DNA of 64,000 bases from Dactylosporangium vinaceum (lineage in GTDB: Bacteria > Actinomycetota > Actinomycetes > Mycobacteriales > Micromonosporaceae), in assembly GCF_019904175.1 (NCBI RefSeq), contig NZ_CP061913.1:7192001-7256000 (forward strand), in the 5' to 3' direction. Positions 8,681 to 16,536 of this stretch are shown in pieces (the first letter of the stretch is position 1; every line of letters begins with the position of its first letter). A program made the position numbers and the translations under genes. The notes under the pieces are model-generated. The model did no database searches. It was not told the DNA's origin and saw nothing but the letters and a program-made list of their open reading frames with translations.

Positions 8681-9003
8681 TGGACCGACCGGGACTCACC
8701 CGCATGACGAAGATCGAGGTCGTCGTCGCCGGCGACGAAGCCGCCGCGGTGGAGAGCCTGTTCCACGCCGCCGGCGCGACCGGGTACACCGCCGTCAGCG
8801 GCGTGTCAGGCCTCGGTCACCACGGTCACCACCAGGGCCGGCTGCTGTTCAACCAGCAGGCGACGCTGCGGCTGCTGATCACCGTCCTGCCCGACGAGAA
8901 GGTGGACGCGCTGGTCACCGGCCTGCGCCAGCTGCTGGGACAGACCTCCGGCGTCATGTTCGTCTCGGAGACGCACGTGAGCCGGCCCGAGTACTTCGGC
9001 TGA
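8680..9003 (+). CDS. PII-like signalling protein of the DAB operon
   Basis: The 107-residue protein has the size and beta-alpha-beta layout of PII-like trimers (MTKIEVVV, a central glycine/histidine-rich loop SGLGHHGHHQG, then LLITVLPDEKVDALV). The histidine-rich loop occupies the T-loop position. PII-like proteins accompany several bicarbonate transporters (SbtB type and those next to DAB genes) and control them in response to nucleotides. The ATG at 8680 overlaps the dabA stop (TGATG) and has AGGAG upstream; an internal ATG at 8704 is a weaker alternative. Binding of adenylates or bicarbonate is inferred from the family. Confidence 0.8.
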   Translation: MDRPGLTRMTKIEVVVAGDEAAAVESLFHAAGATGYTAVSGVSGLGHHGHHQGRLLFNQQATLRLLITVLPDEKVDALVTGLRQLLGQTSGVMFVSETHVSRPEYFG

Positions 9004-9048
9004 CGTCAGGCCCGGCGCCCACCGTCCGGTGGACCCCTCGCCGTTCGG

Positions 9049-9906
9049 TCACGGGTTGCAGTCCGGGCACTCACCGGGCGATGCGGCCCGCTCACCGCGC
9101 GGGACCGTCGTGGTGTGCCGGCAGGCGGGGCACGTGTGCACGTCGGCGCGCGGCCGCTCGGTCGGCCGCCCGCAGTCCGCGCACGGCAGCCCCGCCTCGA
9201 AGGCGGTGCGGCCGTAGCCCGGGGTGGCGCAGGCCGGGCAGCGGGTGGCGAGCCGGAGGGCCATGCGCCGCCCGAGCCGCCGCAGGACCGCCCGGCGCGT
9301 CGGGTTGTGCATGGCCCGCAGGTCGGGTTCGACGGTGGCCCGCCCGTCCGGCGAGCGCAGCCCGGCGCGGTGGATCGCCGCGGCGAGCTCCCCCAGGTCG
9401 GTGACGCCCTTGACGACCGGGTCCGATGCGGCGGTACCGGTGGCGTGCGGCCGGACGACGAGCGCCTGACCCGGCCAGCCGAGCGCCGGCAGATGAGGCC
9501 GCAGCTCGTCGAGGCCGGCCACCGTCCGCGCGACGCCCGGGATCGCGACACCGCGATGACCCTCGATGATGTACCAGCCGCGGGCGTCGTCGAGGAAGAG
9601 CAGGATCTCCTCGTGGCCCGGCCACCCCAGGCCGGGCAGCGAGCCGTAGCTGCCCTCGCTGGCCAGCGCCTGGCGGAGGCCGGTCTCGGCCAGGCCCAGG
9701 CGCGCCTTGGCCAGTGCGGTCTCGAGCGGCGGCAGGCAGCGGGCGACGTCGCCGGTGAACGTGCCGAACCGGTCGGTGTCCAGGTCCGGCGGCGCGGTGA
9801 CGACGGACCCCAGCAGGCAGGCGAAGACGCCCGCGACCTGACGCTCCTTGCCATGCCGGGTGGCGAAGACGACCTCGGCCCCGAGGTACGCCGACGGATC
9901 ACGCAT
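9049..9906 (-). CDS. DUF6671-like protein with C-terminal zinc-ribbon cysteines
   Basis: The 285-residue soluble protein starts at ATG 9906 behind AGGGAGG. The N-terminal part (YLGAEVVFATRHGKERQVA) and middle (GSYGSLPGLGWPGHEEILLFLDD) match a widespread bacterial family I recall as DUF6671. The C-terminus holds cysteine pairs CPAC, CADC, CPAC and CPDC, giving probably two zinc ribbons. No enzyme motif is recognised; nucleic-acid or protein binding through the ribbons is possible. It converges with the DAB operon and is followed upstream by a winged-helix regulator on the same strand, so the two may be co-transcribed. Confidence 0.8.
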   Translation of the reverse strand: MRDPSAYLGAEVVFATRHGKERQVAGVFACLLGSVVTAPPDLDTDRFGTFTGDVARCLPPLETALAKARLGLAETGLRQALASEGSYGSLPGLGWPGHEEILLFLDDARGWYIIEGHRGVAIPGVARTVAGLDELRPHLPALGWPGQALVVRPHATGTAASDPVVKGVTDLGELAAAIHRAGLRSPDGRATVEPDLRAMHNPTRRAVLRRLGRRMALRLATRCPACATPGYGRTAFEAGLPCADCGRPTERPRADVHTCPACRHTTTVPRGERAASPGECPDCNP

Positions 9907-9996
9907 TGGGCCTCCCTTCCACCTCATCACGCCCCCACCGGCCGGCCACGAGCGCCGGTCACAGCCGGAACCAGCGGCGAGCCGGACGTCGAGCGC

Positions 9997-10299
9997 TCAG
10001 CCGTCGCCGCGCACGAAGATGGCGATGAGTTCGCCGATCGCGTGGTCCCGCTCGGCCGGATGACGGAACGGGGCGTCCGCGTTGATCGTGTAGTGGTTGC
10101 GCCGACCGACCCGCTCCCGCTGCAGGTACCCCGCGGCCTCGAGGTCGGCGACGATCGCCTGGGCGGCGCGCTCGGTGATGCCGATCGCAGCCGCCACGTC
10201 ACGCAGCCGGGCCTCGGGGTCGCGGGCGAGCGCCAGCAGGACGTGGCCGTGGTTGCTCAGGAAGGTCCAGGTGGGGCGCTCGTCGGCGGCGGTCGGCAT
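9997..10299 (-). CDS. Winged helix-turn-helix transcriptional regulator
   Basis: The 100-residue protein is one winged helix: TFLSNHGHVLLALARDPEARLRDVAAAIGITERAAQAIVADLEAAGY followed by the wing (RRNHYTINADAPFRHP). It resembles small MarR/ArsR-type regulators without an obvious metal or ligand domain. The ATG at 10299 is the natural start because upstream codons encode low-complexity arginine-rich text. It lies upstream of, and on the same strand as, the DUF6671-like gene. Its target is unknown; the inverted repeats ahead of the DAB operon are one candidate, but nothing in the sequence proves it. Confidence 0.85.
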   Translation of the reverse strand: MPTAADERPTWTFLSNHGHVLLALARDPEARLRDVAAAIGITERAAQAIVADLEAAGYLQRERVGRRNHYTINADAPFRHPAERDHAIGELIAIFVRGDG

Positions 10300-10586
10300 G
10301 CTGCGAGCATACGCACCGCGATTCATGAAACGAGCATCGCACCGACGCCCGCCGCGCAGTGGCGGACCGGACACCGCCGCCGCCGAGCCCACCAGGTCCC
10401 ACCCGTTACAGTGACGTTCTTCACTGTCTACGGGCCGATGGGCGGCCAGTTGCGGGCATAGGGTCGTCCTCGACGACTTCCATCACCATCGATACCGACG
10501 CTGCCGAGCGGGCCGGGCGATCGACGGTTGCCGCCTGCGCCCGATCGGGTGCAGGCCGCGGGGGCGCAGCGAGAAACGGGGATCGC

Positions 10587-12926
10587 GTGGACGAGATGGT
10601 GCTCAAGGCGCAACGGTGGGTGAACGCGACCTACGGGTCGGTGCCGGGCTACAACCGCTGCGCGGAGGACGGCAGCACCGGCTGGCAGACGATCTTCTCG
10701 CTGACCAGGGCGCTGCAGGTCGAACTCGGCATCACGTCGCTGTCCGACTCGTTCGGGCCGACCACCTTCGCCCGGCTCACCGCGTTCGGCAGCGTCGGCC
10801 AGCTCTCGCCGAACAACAACATCCGCACGATCGCCGAGGCGGGGCTGTACTGCAAGGGCTACACCGGCGGCGACGTCGACGGCTTCTTCGGCACCCGGAC
10901 CATCGGCGGCGTCATGTCGATGACCCAGGACATGGGGCTGACCCCGCAGGACACCATCTCGCCGAAGGTGTTCAAGGCGCTGCTCACGATGGACGCCTAC
11001 GTGCTGATCTCCGGCGGCGACACCTATATCCGCCAGGCGCAGCAGTGGATGAACCGGATGTTCAGCACCCGGCGCGACTTCTACATCAGCCCCTGCGACG
11101 GGATCTTCTCCCGAGGCGTGCAGAACAACCTGATCCTCGCCATCCAGTATCGCCTCGGCATGGCCGACGGCACCGCCAACGGTGTCGTCGGGCCCAACAC
11201 CCGGTCGGGGCTGGCCACCCAGGCCTACATCAGGGAGGGTCGCAGCGACCCGGCCGGGTCGGGGTTCGTCCTGCTGTTCAAGGCCGCGCTGATGTTCAAC
11301 GGCTACGACGGGCACTGGGACGACGCCCTCGCCACCTTCGACAGCCGGATCACCGGCGTGACGAGCCGGTTCCAGGAGTTCGCGAAGCTCCAACGCACCG
11401 GTGAGGGTGACTTCGACACCTGGATGTCGCTGCTGCAGTCGACCGGCAACCCCGACCGCGCCGCGACGGCGATGGACTGCGCGCTGCCGCTCACCAGCGC
11501 AACCGTCGCGACGGTGAAGAACGCCGGCATCCAGTACGTCGGCCGCTACCTCAGCGGCGGCACCACGAAGATCCTCACCAGCTCGGAGATCGCGCTCATC
11601 AACGACGCCGGGCTGTCGTTCTTCCCGCTCTACCAGGAGTTCGGCGACGGCCCCGCCTACTTCAGCTACGGCCAGGGCGGCGCGGCCGGCCAGGCGGCGG
11701 TGGCCAAGGCGCACGAGCTCGGCATCCCGTACGGCACGGTCATCTACTTCTCGGTCGACTTCGACGCCCTCGCCTCGGAGATCGAGAGCCTGATCATCCC
11801 GCACTTCCGGGGCGTCAGCAACGCGCTGCGCGGCGACGGCTCCTACGCCGTCGGGGTCTACGGCACCCGCAACGTCTGCCTGAAGCTGGCCGAGTCCGGC
11901 TACGCCACCTGCAGCTTCGTCAGCGACATGTCCACCGGCTACAGCGGCAACATGGGCTTCAGGCTGCCGGAGAACTGGGCGTTCGACCAGATCAAGAACA
12001 CCTGGATCGGCGGCAGCCAGGGCACCGCCGGCGCGCTGGAGATCGACCGGGACGTCGCGTCCGGCCGCGACGTCGGGGTGAGCAGCGTGACCCGACCGCG
12101 CGACTACAACGACGCCTTCTACACGTACCTCATCTGGGTCGAGGCCCGCGCCCAGCAGTGGTGGGACCTGAACCACCACGACCGCTCGACCCAGGAGCTG
12201 ACCGCGCAGTACCTGCGCATCCGCAGCGGCAAGAACGACGGCCCCGGGGCCGGGACGACGTTCGGCGAGATCGACCGCGGCTTCATCGACTACGTGAAGA
12301 CGTACCCGGGCCGCCCGGACATGGCCTCCTTGCGCGACCCGAAGCTCTTCCGCGACACCGAGCCGGAGCACTTCGGCGCGGTCTACGGCGCGGTGCTCAA
12401 CCACACGCTTGACGGCGACCGCCGGGTGGTCAGTCTGCAGGACTTCGGCGGCTGGGGCGGCGACCTGCTCAGCACCCTCGCCCAGTTCACCAACACGGGG
12501 CTGCCCGACGCCGACGCCTACGAGTGGTCCGCGGCCCACATAGCGCCGGACGGCGACGTCGGCTTCTTCAACCTCAGCGACTATCTCGCCGACGTCGACG
12601 CGTTCGTGTTCGGCACCGCGTACAACGCCGGCGACCGCCGCAGACTGTCGGAGATCTTCCGGTCGTACTACTCGAACCCGGCGGTCTCCTCGTCGCGGTT
12701 CTCGCAGTTCTACACGCAGCGCTTCAACGGCGATCTGACGGTCCTGCGGGCCGCGGCCAAGGGCATGTTCGTGCAGACCGGAGACGACCTGCTGGACGTC
12801 GCCCGGGCGCTGTTCTGGCAGCGGGAGGGCGGCACGCTCGCCATCGGCCTGGTCAGCGACGCCGTGTTCGAGGGTGTCTCCCGAGCGTTCGCCGACGTCG
12901 TGGTCGCCCGTGCCACCTACTCCTGA
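10587..12926 (+). CDS. Large glycoside-hydrolase-like (DUF1906) protein with peptidoglycan-binding-like modules
   Basis: The protein is about 779 residues from a GTG at 10587 (GGGGA upstream; an ATG at 10596 is the alternative). Residues 1-290 hold three repeats resembling peptidoglycan-binding modules, each with a DGxFGxxT or GVVGPNTRSGL-like turn. Residues about 294-497 are a DUF1906 (Rv2525c-type) TIM-barrel domain: AMDCALPLT, GRYLSGGTTKILT, TVIYFSVDFDA, GVYGTRNVC and EIDRDVASG. The last 280 residues (WVEARAQQWWDLN, LQDFGGWGGDLLS) belong to no family I recognise. No signal peptide is visible. The next gene follows after 22 bp and encodes a Tat-exported protein, so a cell-envelope role is likely. 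Confidence 0.88.
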   Translation: MDEMVLKAQRWVNATYGSVPGYNRCAEDGSTGWQTIFSLTRALQVELGITSLSDSFGPTTFARLTAFGSVGQLSPNNNIRTIAEAGLYCKGYTGGDVDGFFGTRTIGGVMSMTQDMGLTPQDTISPKVFKALLTMDAYVLISGGDTYIRQAQQWMNRMFSTRRDFYISPCDGIFSRGVQNNLILAIQYRLGMADGTANGVVGPNTRSGLATQAYIREGRSDPAGSGFVLLFKAALMFNGYDGHWDDALATFDSRITGVTSRFQEFAKLQRTGEGDFDTWMSLLQSTGNPDRAATAMDCALPLTSATVATVKNAGIQYVGRYLSGGTTKILTSSEIALINDAGLSFFPLYQEFGDGPAYFSYGQGGAAGQAAVAKAHELGIPYGTVIYFSVDFDALASEIESLIIPHFRGVSNALRGDGSYAVGVYGTRNVCLKLAESGYATCSFVSDMSTGYSGNMGFRLPENWAFDQIKNTWIGGSQGTAGALEIDRDVASGRDVGVSSVTRPRDYNDAFYTYLIWVEARAQQWWDLNHHDRSTQELTAQYLRIRSGKNDGPGAGTTFGEIDRGFIDYVKTYPGRPDMASLRDPKLFRDTEPEHFGAVYGAVLNHTLDGDRRVVSLQDFGGWGGDLLSTLAQFTNTGLPDADAYEWSAAHIAPDGDVGFFNLSDYLADVDAFVFGTAYNAGDRRRLSEIFRSYYSNPAVSSSRFSQFYTQRFNGDLTVLRAAAKGMFVQTGDDLLDVARALFWQREGGTLAIGLVSDAVFEGVSRAFADVVVARATYS

Positions 12927-12948
12927 GCCCGAGAAGGATGTGAAGAGC

Positions 12949-14016
12949 ATGACCGACCATGCCGAGCGCGGCCTGTCCCGCCGCCGGGTGCTCACCGTCG
13001 CCGGGCTCCTCGCCGGGGTCGGCACGGTGCAGGTGGTGCTGCCCGCCACCGCGGCCCACGCCGACCCGGACCACAGCCTCACACCTGTCACCCTGGAGCC
13101 GCTGTCGGAAGATCCGGTCACGGTACTGGCCGGCGACCGCACGACCGGCGCGACCGTGCCCCGGCAGCTGGCGGTGCGGATCCTCAACACCGGCGCCGAG
13201 CTGCCCGCCGGCACCACCATCGAGCTCTCCTTCGACAGGCGCGTCTACACGCCCGCCGGCGCGGCGCTGCTGACCCTCGGCCCGCGCCGGGTGAAGGCGG
13301 CGAGCACCGTGGCCCGCGACGCCGCCACCGGGCTGCTGAAGGTCACCGTCACCCTCGGCGAGGCGCTGCCCGCACTCAGGGAAGGCCAGCCGGCGGCCGT
13401 CCTGGTCGTCGCCGCCGCCAACGCCGCCCGCTACCCCGCGGACCTGGTCCGCGACCCGGCCGAGGCGACCGTGGAGCTCGGCGCGACCGCCGGCTCCCCC
13501 CGGGTGCGGCGCAGCCTGCGGGCCGGCCCGCCGAAGACCAAGGCGGCGGCGCGGGTACCGTGGGGCCTGGAGCTCAGCGGCGCGTGGGGACGGCACAGCG
13601 CCGGGGAGTTCGTCTACCACTACCCCGTTCTGCTCCGCGTGCTCGCGGTCGGCCCGGGACGCACGCCGGTGCCGGTGGCGTTCTCCGTCGCCCTGGACCC
13701 CGCGCTCGTCAGCGAGGTGAAGGTGACGGCGCTGCGGCTCAACGACAAGCCGCTCAAGGACCGCACCGACCTCGTCTCCACGGTCCGCAGCACGTCGGTC
13801 TACGAGACGCTGTGGCGCACGCCGGTGCGGCTGGACCGGGGTGACGTACTGGAGATCAGCCTGGGGGTCGCACTGCTCACCCCGCCGGCGAACCTGCCGG
13901 CGGTCAAGCAGCCGCTTGTGACACTGGCCGCGATGGGCACCGACCCGGCGCAGCGGCAGACCGGACGGCACACGCTCACCCGGCTCGACTCGGTCTGGGG
14001 CCCGGTCGAGGGCTGA
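12949..14016 (+). CDS. Tat-exported protein of unknown function, partner of the DUF1906 protein
   Basis: The product is 355 residues. The ATG at 12949 opens on a twin-arginine signal (SRRRVLTVAGLLAG) with cleavage near AAHA. The mature protein is beta-rich, with repeated extended strands (QLAVRILNTGAELPAGTTIELSF, PVPVAFSVALDPALVSEV) that resemble Ig-like or DUF11-type surface domains, but no specific family is recognised. It starts 22 bp after the DUF1906 gene and should be co-transcribed. A strong inverted repeat follows the stop. Confidence 0.85.
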   Translation: MTDHAERGLSRRRVLTVAGLLAGVGTVQVVLPATAAHADPDHSLTPVTLEPLSEDPVTVLAGDRTTGATVPRQLAVRILNTGAELPAGTTIELSFDRRVYTPAGAALLTLGPRRVKAASTVARDAATGLLKVTVTLGEALPALREGQPAAVLVVAAANAARYPADLVRDPAEATVELGATAGSPRVRRSLRAGPPKTKAAARVPWGLELSGAWGRHSAGEFVYHYPVLLRVLAVGPGRTPVPVAFSVALDPALVSEVKVTALRLNDKPLKDRTDLVSTVRSTSVYETLWRTPVRLDRGDVLEISLGVALLTPPANLPAVKQPLVTLAAMGTDPAQRQTGRHTLTRLDSVWGPVEG

Positions 14017-14023
14017 CGCGCGA

Positions 14024-14058
14024 CGGCACCGGGGCGCCGCGCGGGCACCCCGGTGCCG
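14024..14058. terminator. Bidirectional terminator hairpin
   Basis: CGGCACCGGGG at 14024-14034 pairs perfectly with CCCCGGTGCCG at 14048-14058 across a 13-nt loop. It lies between the convergent genes ending at 14016 and 14085, so it can serve both. Confidence 0.7.
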
Positions 14059-14084
14059 GCTTCGTTCCCGTTCGGCGGCCGGCC

Positions 14085-14447
14085 TCAGAAGACGTGCAGC
14101 AGCCCGTACCCCAGCAGCACCAGCAGCACAGGGCCGGCGACGGCGGCGAGCGAGCCGGCCAGGGCCGCGGACGGCACCCGGGGCAGGGCGACCCGCAGCA
14201 GCACCCACGACACCGCCAGGCAGCCGGCCAGCACCGGCACGCCGACCACCACGAGCAGCACCACCAGCGACCCGTTGCCGCCGCCGCACCAGAAGTCGCC
14301 CGAGCCGCACGGCCGGTCCGACGCCGCCGCCGACAGCCCGGTGAGGTACCAGAGCACCACCGCCACGGCCGCGGCCAGGTACGCCGCATACCACCACAGC
14401 AGGACAGTACGGCCCGCCCGGCTCCGCGCCCCCGCGTCAAGATCCAT
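14085..14447 (-). CDS. Small four-helix membrane protein
   Basis: The product is about 120 residues with three to four hydrophobic helices and a central extracellular-looking loop carrying two cysteines (RPCGSGDFWCGGG). I do not recognise the family. The ATG at 14447 is used; a GTG at 14456 would add three residues. It converges on the Tat-exported protein and shares its terminator. Confidence 0.75.
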   Translation of the reverse strand: MDLDAGARSRAGRTVLLWWYAAYLAAAVAVVLWYLTGLSAAASDRPCGSGDFWCGGGNGSLVVLLVVVGVPVLAGCLAVSWVLLRVALPRVPSAALAGSLAAVAGPVLLVLLGYGLLHVF

Positions 14448-14602
14448 GGCCGTCACTCTATCCCAGCCGCTGAGTCGGGCGATCGGCCCGATCAGGATGT
14501 TGTGCGCTTGGCCGCCTCGTGTTGCGCCAAGAGCTGGGTCGCGCGCTGACCAGGCACCGTTGCGGCGGTTTGAGCGTTGCCAGGCTGGACACTGGCATCA
14601 CC

Positions 14603-15496
14603 ATGCCCGAGGTCACTGTCGTGATCGCCACCCGCAACCGGCGGGCCAGCCTGGAGCGCACCCTGCACGCACTGCACGCCCACCCCGCTCCGCCCGCGGT
14701 CATCGTCGTTGACAACTGCTCGGCCGACGGCACCCCGGACATGGTCGCCGGGAGCTTCCCGCAGGCGCGGGTCCTGGCCCTGGGCCGCAACGCCGGCGCG
14801 GTCGCACGCAATCACGGCGTCGCCGCGGCCACCACCCCCTACGTCGCCTTCGCGGACGACGACTCGTGGTGGGCGCCCGGCGCGTTGACCCGGGCCGCTC
14901 GGCACCTCGACGATGCGCCCCGGCTCGCGCTCATCGCAGCGCGCACGCTCGTCGGCCCGGCCGAGCGGCTCGACCCGATGTCGGCATTCATGGTCCAGGC
15001 GCCGCTGGGGGTCGCAGATGACCTCCCGGGCCCTTCGGTCCTGGGCTTCTTGGCCTGCGCAGCAGTGGTCCGCCGGGAGCCGTTCCTCGCTTGCGGTGGC
15101 TTCGACCCGGTCGTGTTCTTCATGGGCGAGGAGGCCCGGGTCGCCCTGGACCTACGCACCGGCGGCCACGGCCTGGCCTACTGCAACGATGTGGTCGCAT
15201 ACCATCACCCCTCGCCCGACGTGGGCGACGGGACCGCGAAACGGCTGCTGGCCTTGCGCAATGGTGTCCTCACCGCATGGATGCGCCGTCCTGCGCGGGT
15301 CGCTGTGGCCGAGACGGCACGGCTGCTGCGGGCGGCCGGCGCCGATCCGGCCGCCCGTCGGGCCGCTGTGCAGTTGCTCCAACGGCTGCCCGGGGCGCTG
15401 GTCCGTCGAAACCCGGTTCCCGCCGATGTCGAACGCGAGCTCAGGACACTCGCGGCGATGGAGGCAGCCGCTGGATACTCCACCGCGCCGCACTGA
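14603..15496 (+). CDS. Family 2 glycosyltransferase
   Basis: The 297-residue protein has the GT2 GT-A fold: PEVTVVIATRNR at the N-terminus, VVDNCSADGT for the nucleotide-sugar pocket, NAGAVARNHGVAAA, and the metal-binding FADDDSWW at about residue 95. A GEEARVALDLRTGGHGL stretch resembles the acceptor-side acidic motif of this superfamily. There are no membrane helices, so it is a cytoplasmic or membrane-associated transferase. No sugar-nucleotide or polysaccharide genes surround it, so the product (glycan or glycolipid) is unknown. The start at ATG 14603 opens the fold directly; no strong ribosome site is seen. Confidence 0.88.
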   Translation: MPEVTVVIATRNRRASLERTLHALHAHPAPPAVIVVDNCSADGTPDMVAGSFPQARVLALGRNAGAVARNHGVAAATTPYVAFADDDSWWAPGALTRAARHLDDAPRLALIAARTLVGPAERLDPMSAFMVQAPLGVADDLPGPSVLGFLACAAVVRREPFLACGGFDPVVFFMGEEARVALDLRTGGHGLAYCNDVVAYHHPSPDVGDGTAKRLLALRNGVLTAWMRRPARVAVAETARLLRAAGADPAARRAAVQLLQRLPGALVRRNPVPADVERELRTLAAMEAAAGYSTAPH

Positions 15497-15681
15497 TTCG
15501 TGCCGCTGCAGTGGCGATCACCGGCGCCCTCGAACATGTGCGGGCCCGAGCCGTGACACTGCGCGGCCCCTGAACTGACCGGCCGGGCGGGCGGCAGGGG
15601 CACGTCAACTATCGACCGGGCGGCCGGCGATCAGAGCAGACTGTGCGTCACTGCTCGTAAGCGACATGGCCGACCTCCCCC

Positions 15682-15731
15682 GCTGTAGCGACCGAAGCGT
15701 CGACGCAACACGACCAGCGTGGTGCTACAGC
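15682..15731. terminator. Possible hairpin downstream of the cupin gene
   Basis: GCTGTAGC at 15682-15689 pairs with GCTACAGC at 15724-15731 over a 34-nt loop, just past the cupin stop at 15748. The long loop makes a terminator uncertain. The rest of 15497-15747 shows nothing else. Confidence 0.3.
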
Positions 15732-15747
15732 CGGACCCAGTCGGCAT

Positions 15748-16209
15748 TCACTGCAGGTATGGGGTGGTGTTGAAGCGGCTGCGGAACTCGGTGAGCATGT
15801 CATCGTCGACGACCGCGCCGGCGGCGACCGCGGCGTGGACCTGGCGGAAGTAGTTCTCGTAGCCGGCGGGCGTGTAGAGGCACAACCCGCGTACGGGCCG
15901 GTCGCCGGCGTTGCGGAAGCCGTGCGGGGCGCCGCGCAGTGCGGCCAGCAGGTGTCCCGGGCCGACGGTCGTCTCGCCATCGCCGTCGTGGACGGTGAGC
16001 TCGCCGTCCAGGACGTAGAAGAATTCGTCATGGGCGTGGTGCACGTGCGGCCGAGCGCCCAGCATCCCCGCAGCCAGGGTGAACTCCTCGAACCCGAACC
16101 GCCCGCCGGTCTGCGCGGCCGTGAGCCGGAACAGGTGCTCGACCCCGGCGGCCTCGATGAGCTCGCCGTCACCAGGGCGGCTCAGCACCGCCCGTACCGA
16201 GTCATGCAT
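15748..16209 (-). CDS. Cupin-domain protein
   Basis: The 153-residue protein is a single cupin barrel. The metal motif is clear: PHVHHAHDEFFYVLDGELTV (HxH, then E), followed by LLAALRGAPHGFRN for the second motif with its histidine. Cupins of this size are metal-dependent dioxygenases, isomerases or small-molecule binders; the substrate cannot be read from the sequence. The ATG at 16209 is one of three closely spaced candidates (GTG 16215, ATG 16205). It stands alone between a GT2 gene and an intergenic stretch. Confidence 0.88.
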   Translation of the reverse strand: MHDSVRAVLSRPGDGELIEAAGVEHLFRLTAAQTGGRFGFEEFTLAAGMLGARPHVHHAHDEFFYVLDGELTVHDGDGETTVGPGHLLAALRGAPHGFRNAGDRPVRGLCLYTPAGYENYFRQVHAAVAAGAVVDDDMLTEFRSRFNTTPYLQ

Positions 16210-16536
16210 GATCACATGATCTCAGCCGATCGTCTGAGCCGCTGTCCCGGCTGCGCGGCGGTCAGGCGGATGAGCGAGGGAGCAGTGCCCGTCCGCTGCT
16301 TCCAGTTTGCTTCGGCTCGGGCAACCGTTTTGCACTGTTCGGTGGACAGACTTCTGCGCATGGTGGTGATCAGCAGCTGGACCCCGGAGGACCGGACGTA
16401 CGGAACGCTCGAAGTGGCCCGTGAGCTGGCCGCCGTGTGGGTCGTGCACCTGCAGCGGTCCTACCGGATGATCCGCGAGGCCCGTCGGGCGTAGGACGAC
16501 GCATCCCGCGAGCGATGGATGGTGGCGCGGCTCCGG
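16210..16536. other. Intergenic region, 327 bp
   Basis: This stretch carries the cupin upstream region and one short plus-strand reading frame (16360-16494) discussed separately. The part at 16300-16360 is comparatively AT-rich and could be a promoter. I see no repeat or RNA gene here. Confidence 0.5.
16360..16494 (+). CDS. Possible small protein of 44 residues
   Basis: A short frame from ATG 16360 encodes 44 residues (starting MVVISSWTPEDRTYGTLEVA) with balanced composition, a credible amphipathic helix and mostly GC third positions, unlike the arginine-rich shadows around it. No ribosome site or homologue is apparent. It may be a real small gene or chance. Confidence 0.3.
   Translation: MVVISSWTPEDRTYGTLEVARELAAVWVVHLQRSYRMIREARRA

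Noticed and set aside
10428-13220. A 930-codon open frame on the minus strand opposite the DUF1906 gene
   Set aside because: It is rich in Val/Arg/Gly/Asp with no domain, an antisense shadow produced by high third-position GC. The plus-strand frame has clear domains.
15835-16359. A plus-strand frame through the cupin gene
   Set aside because: Antisense to a clear cupin and without family features; only its last 44 codons might be a separate small gene.
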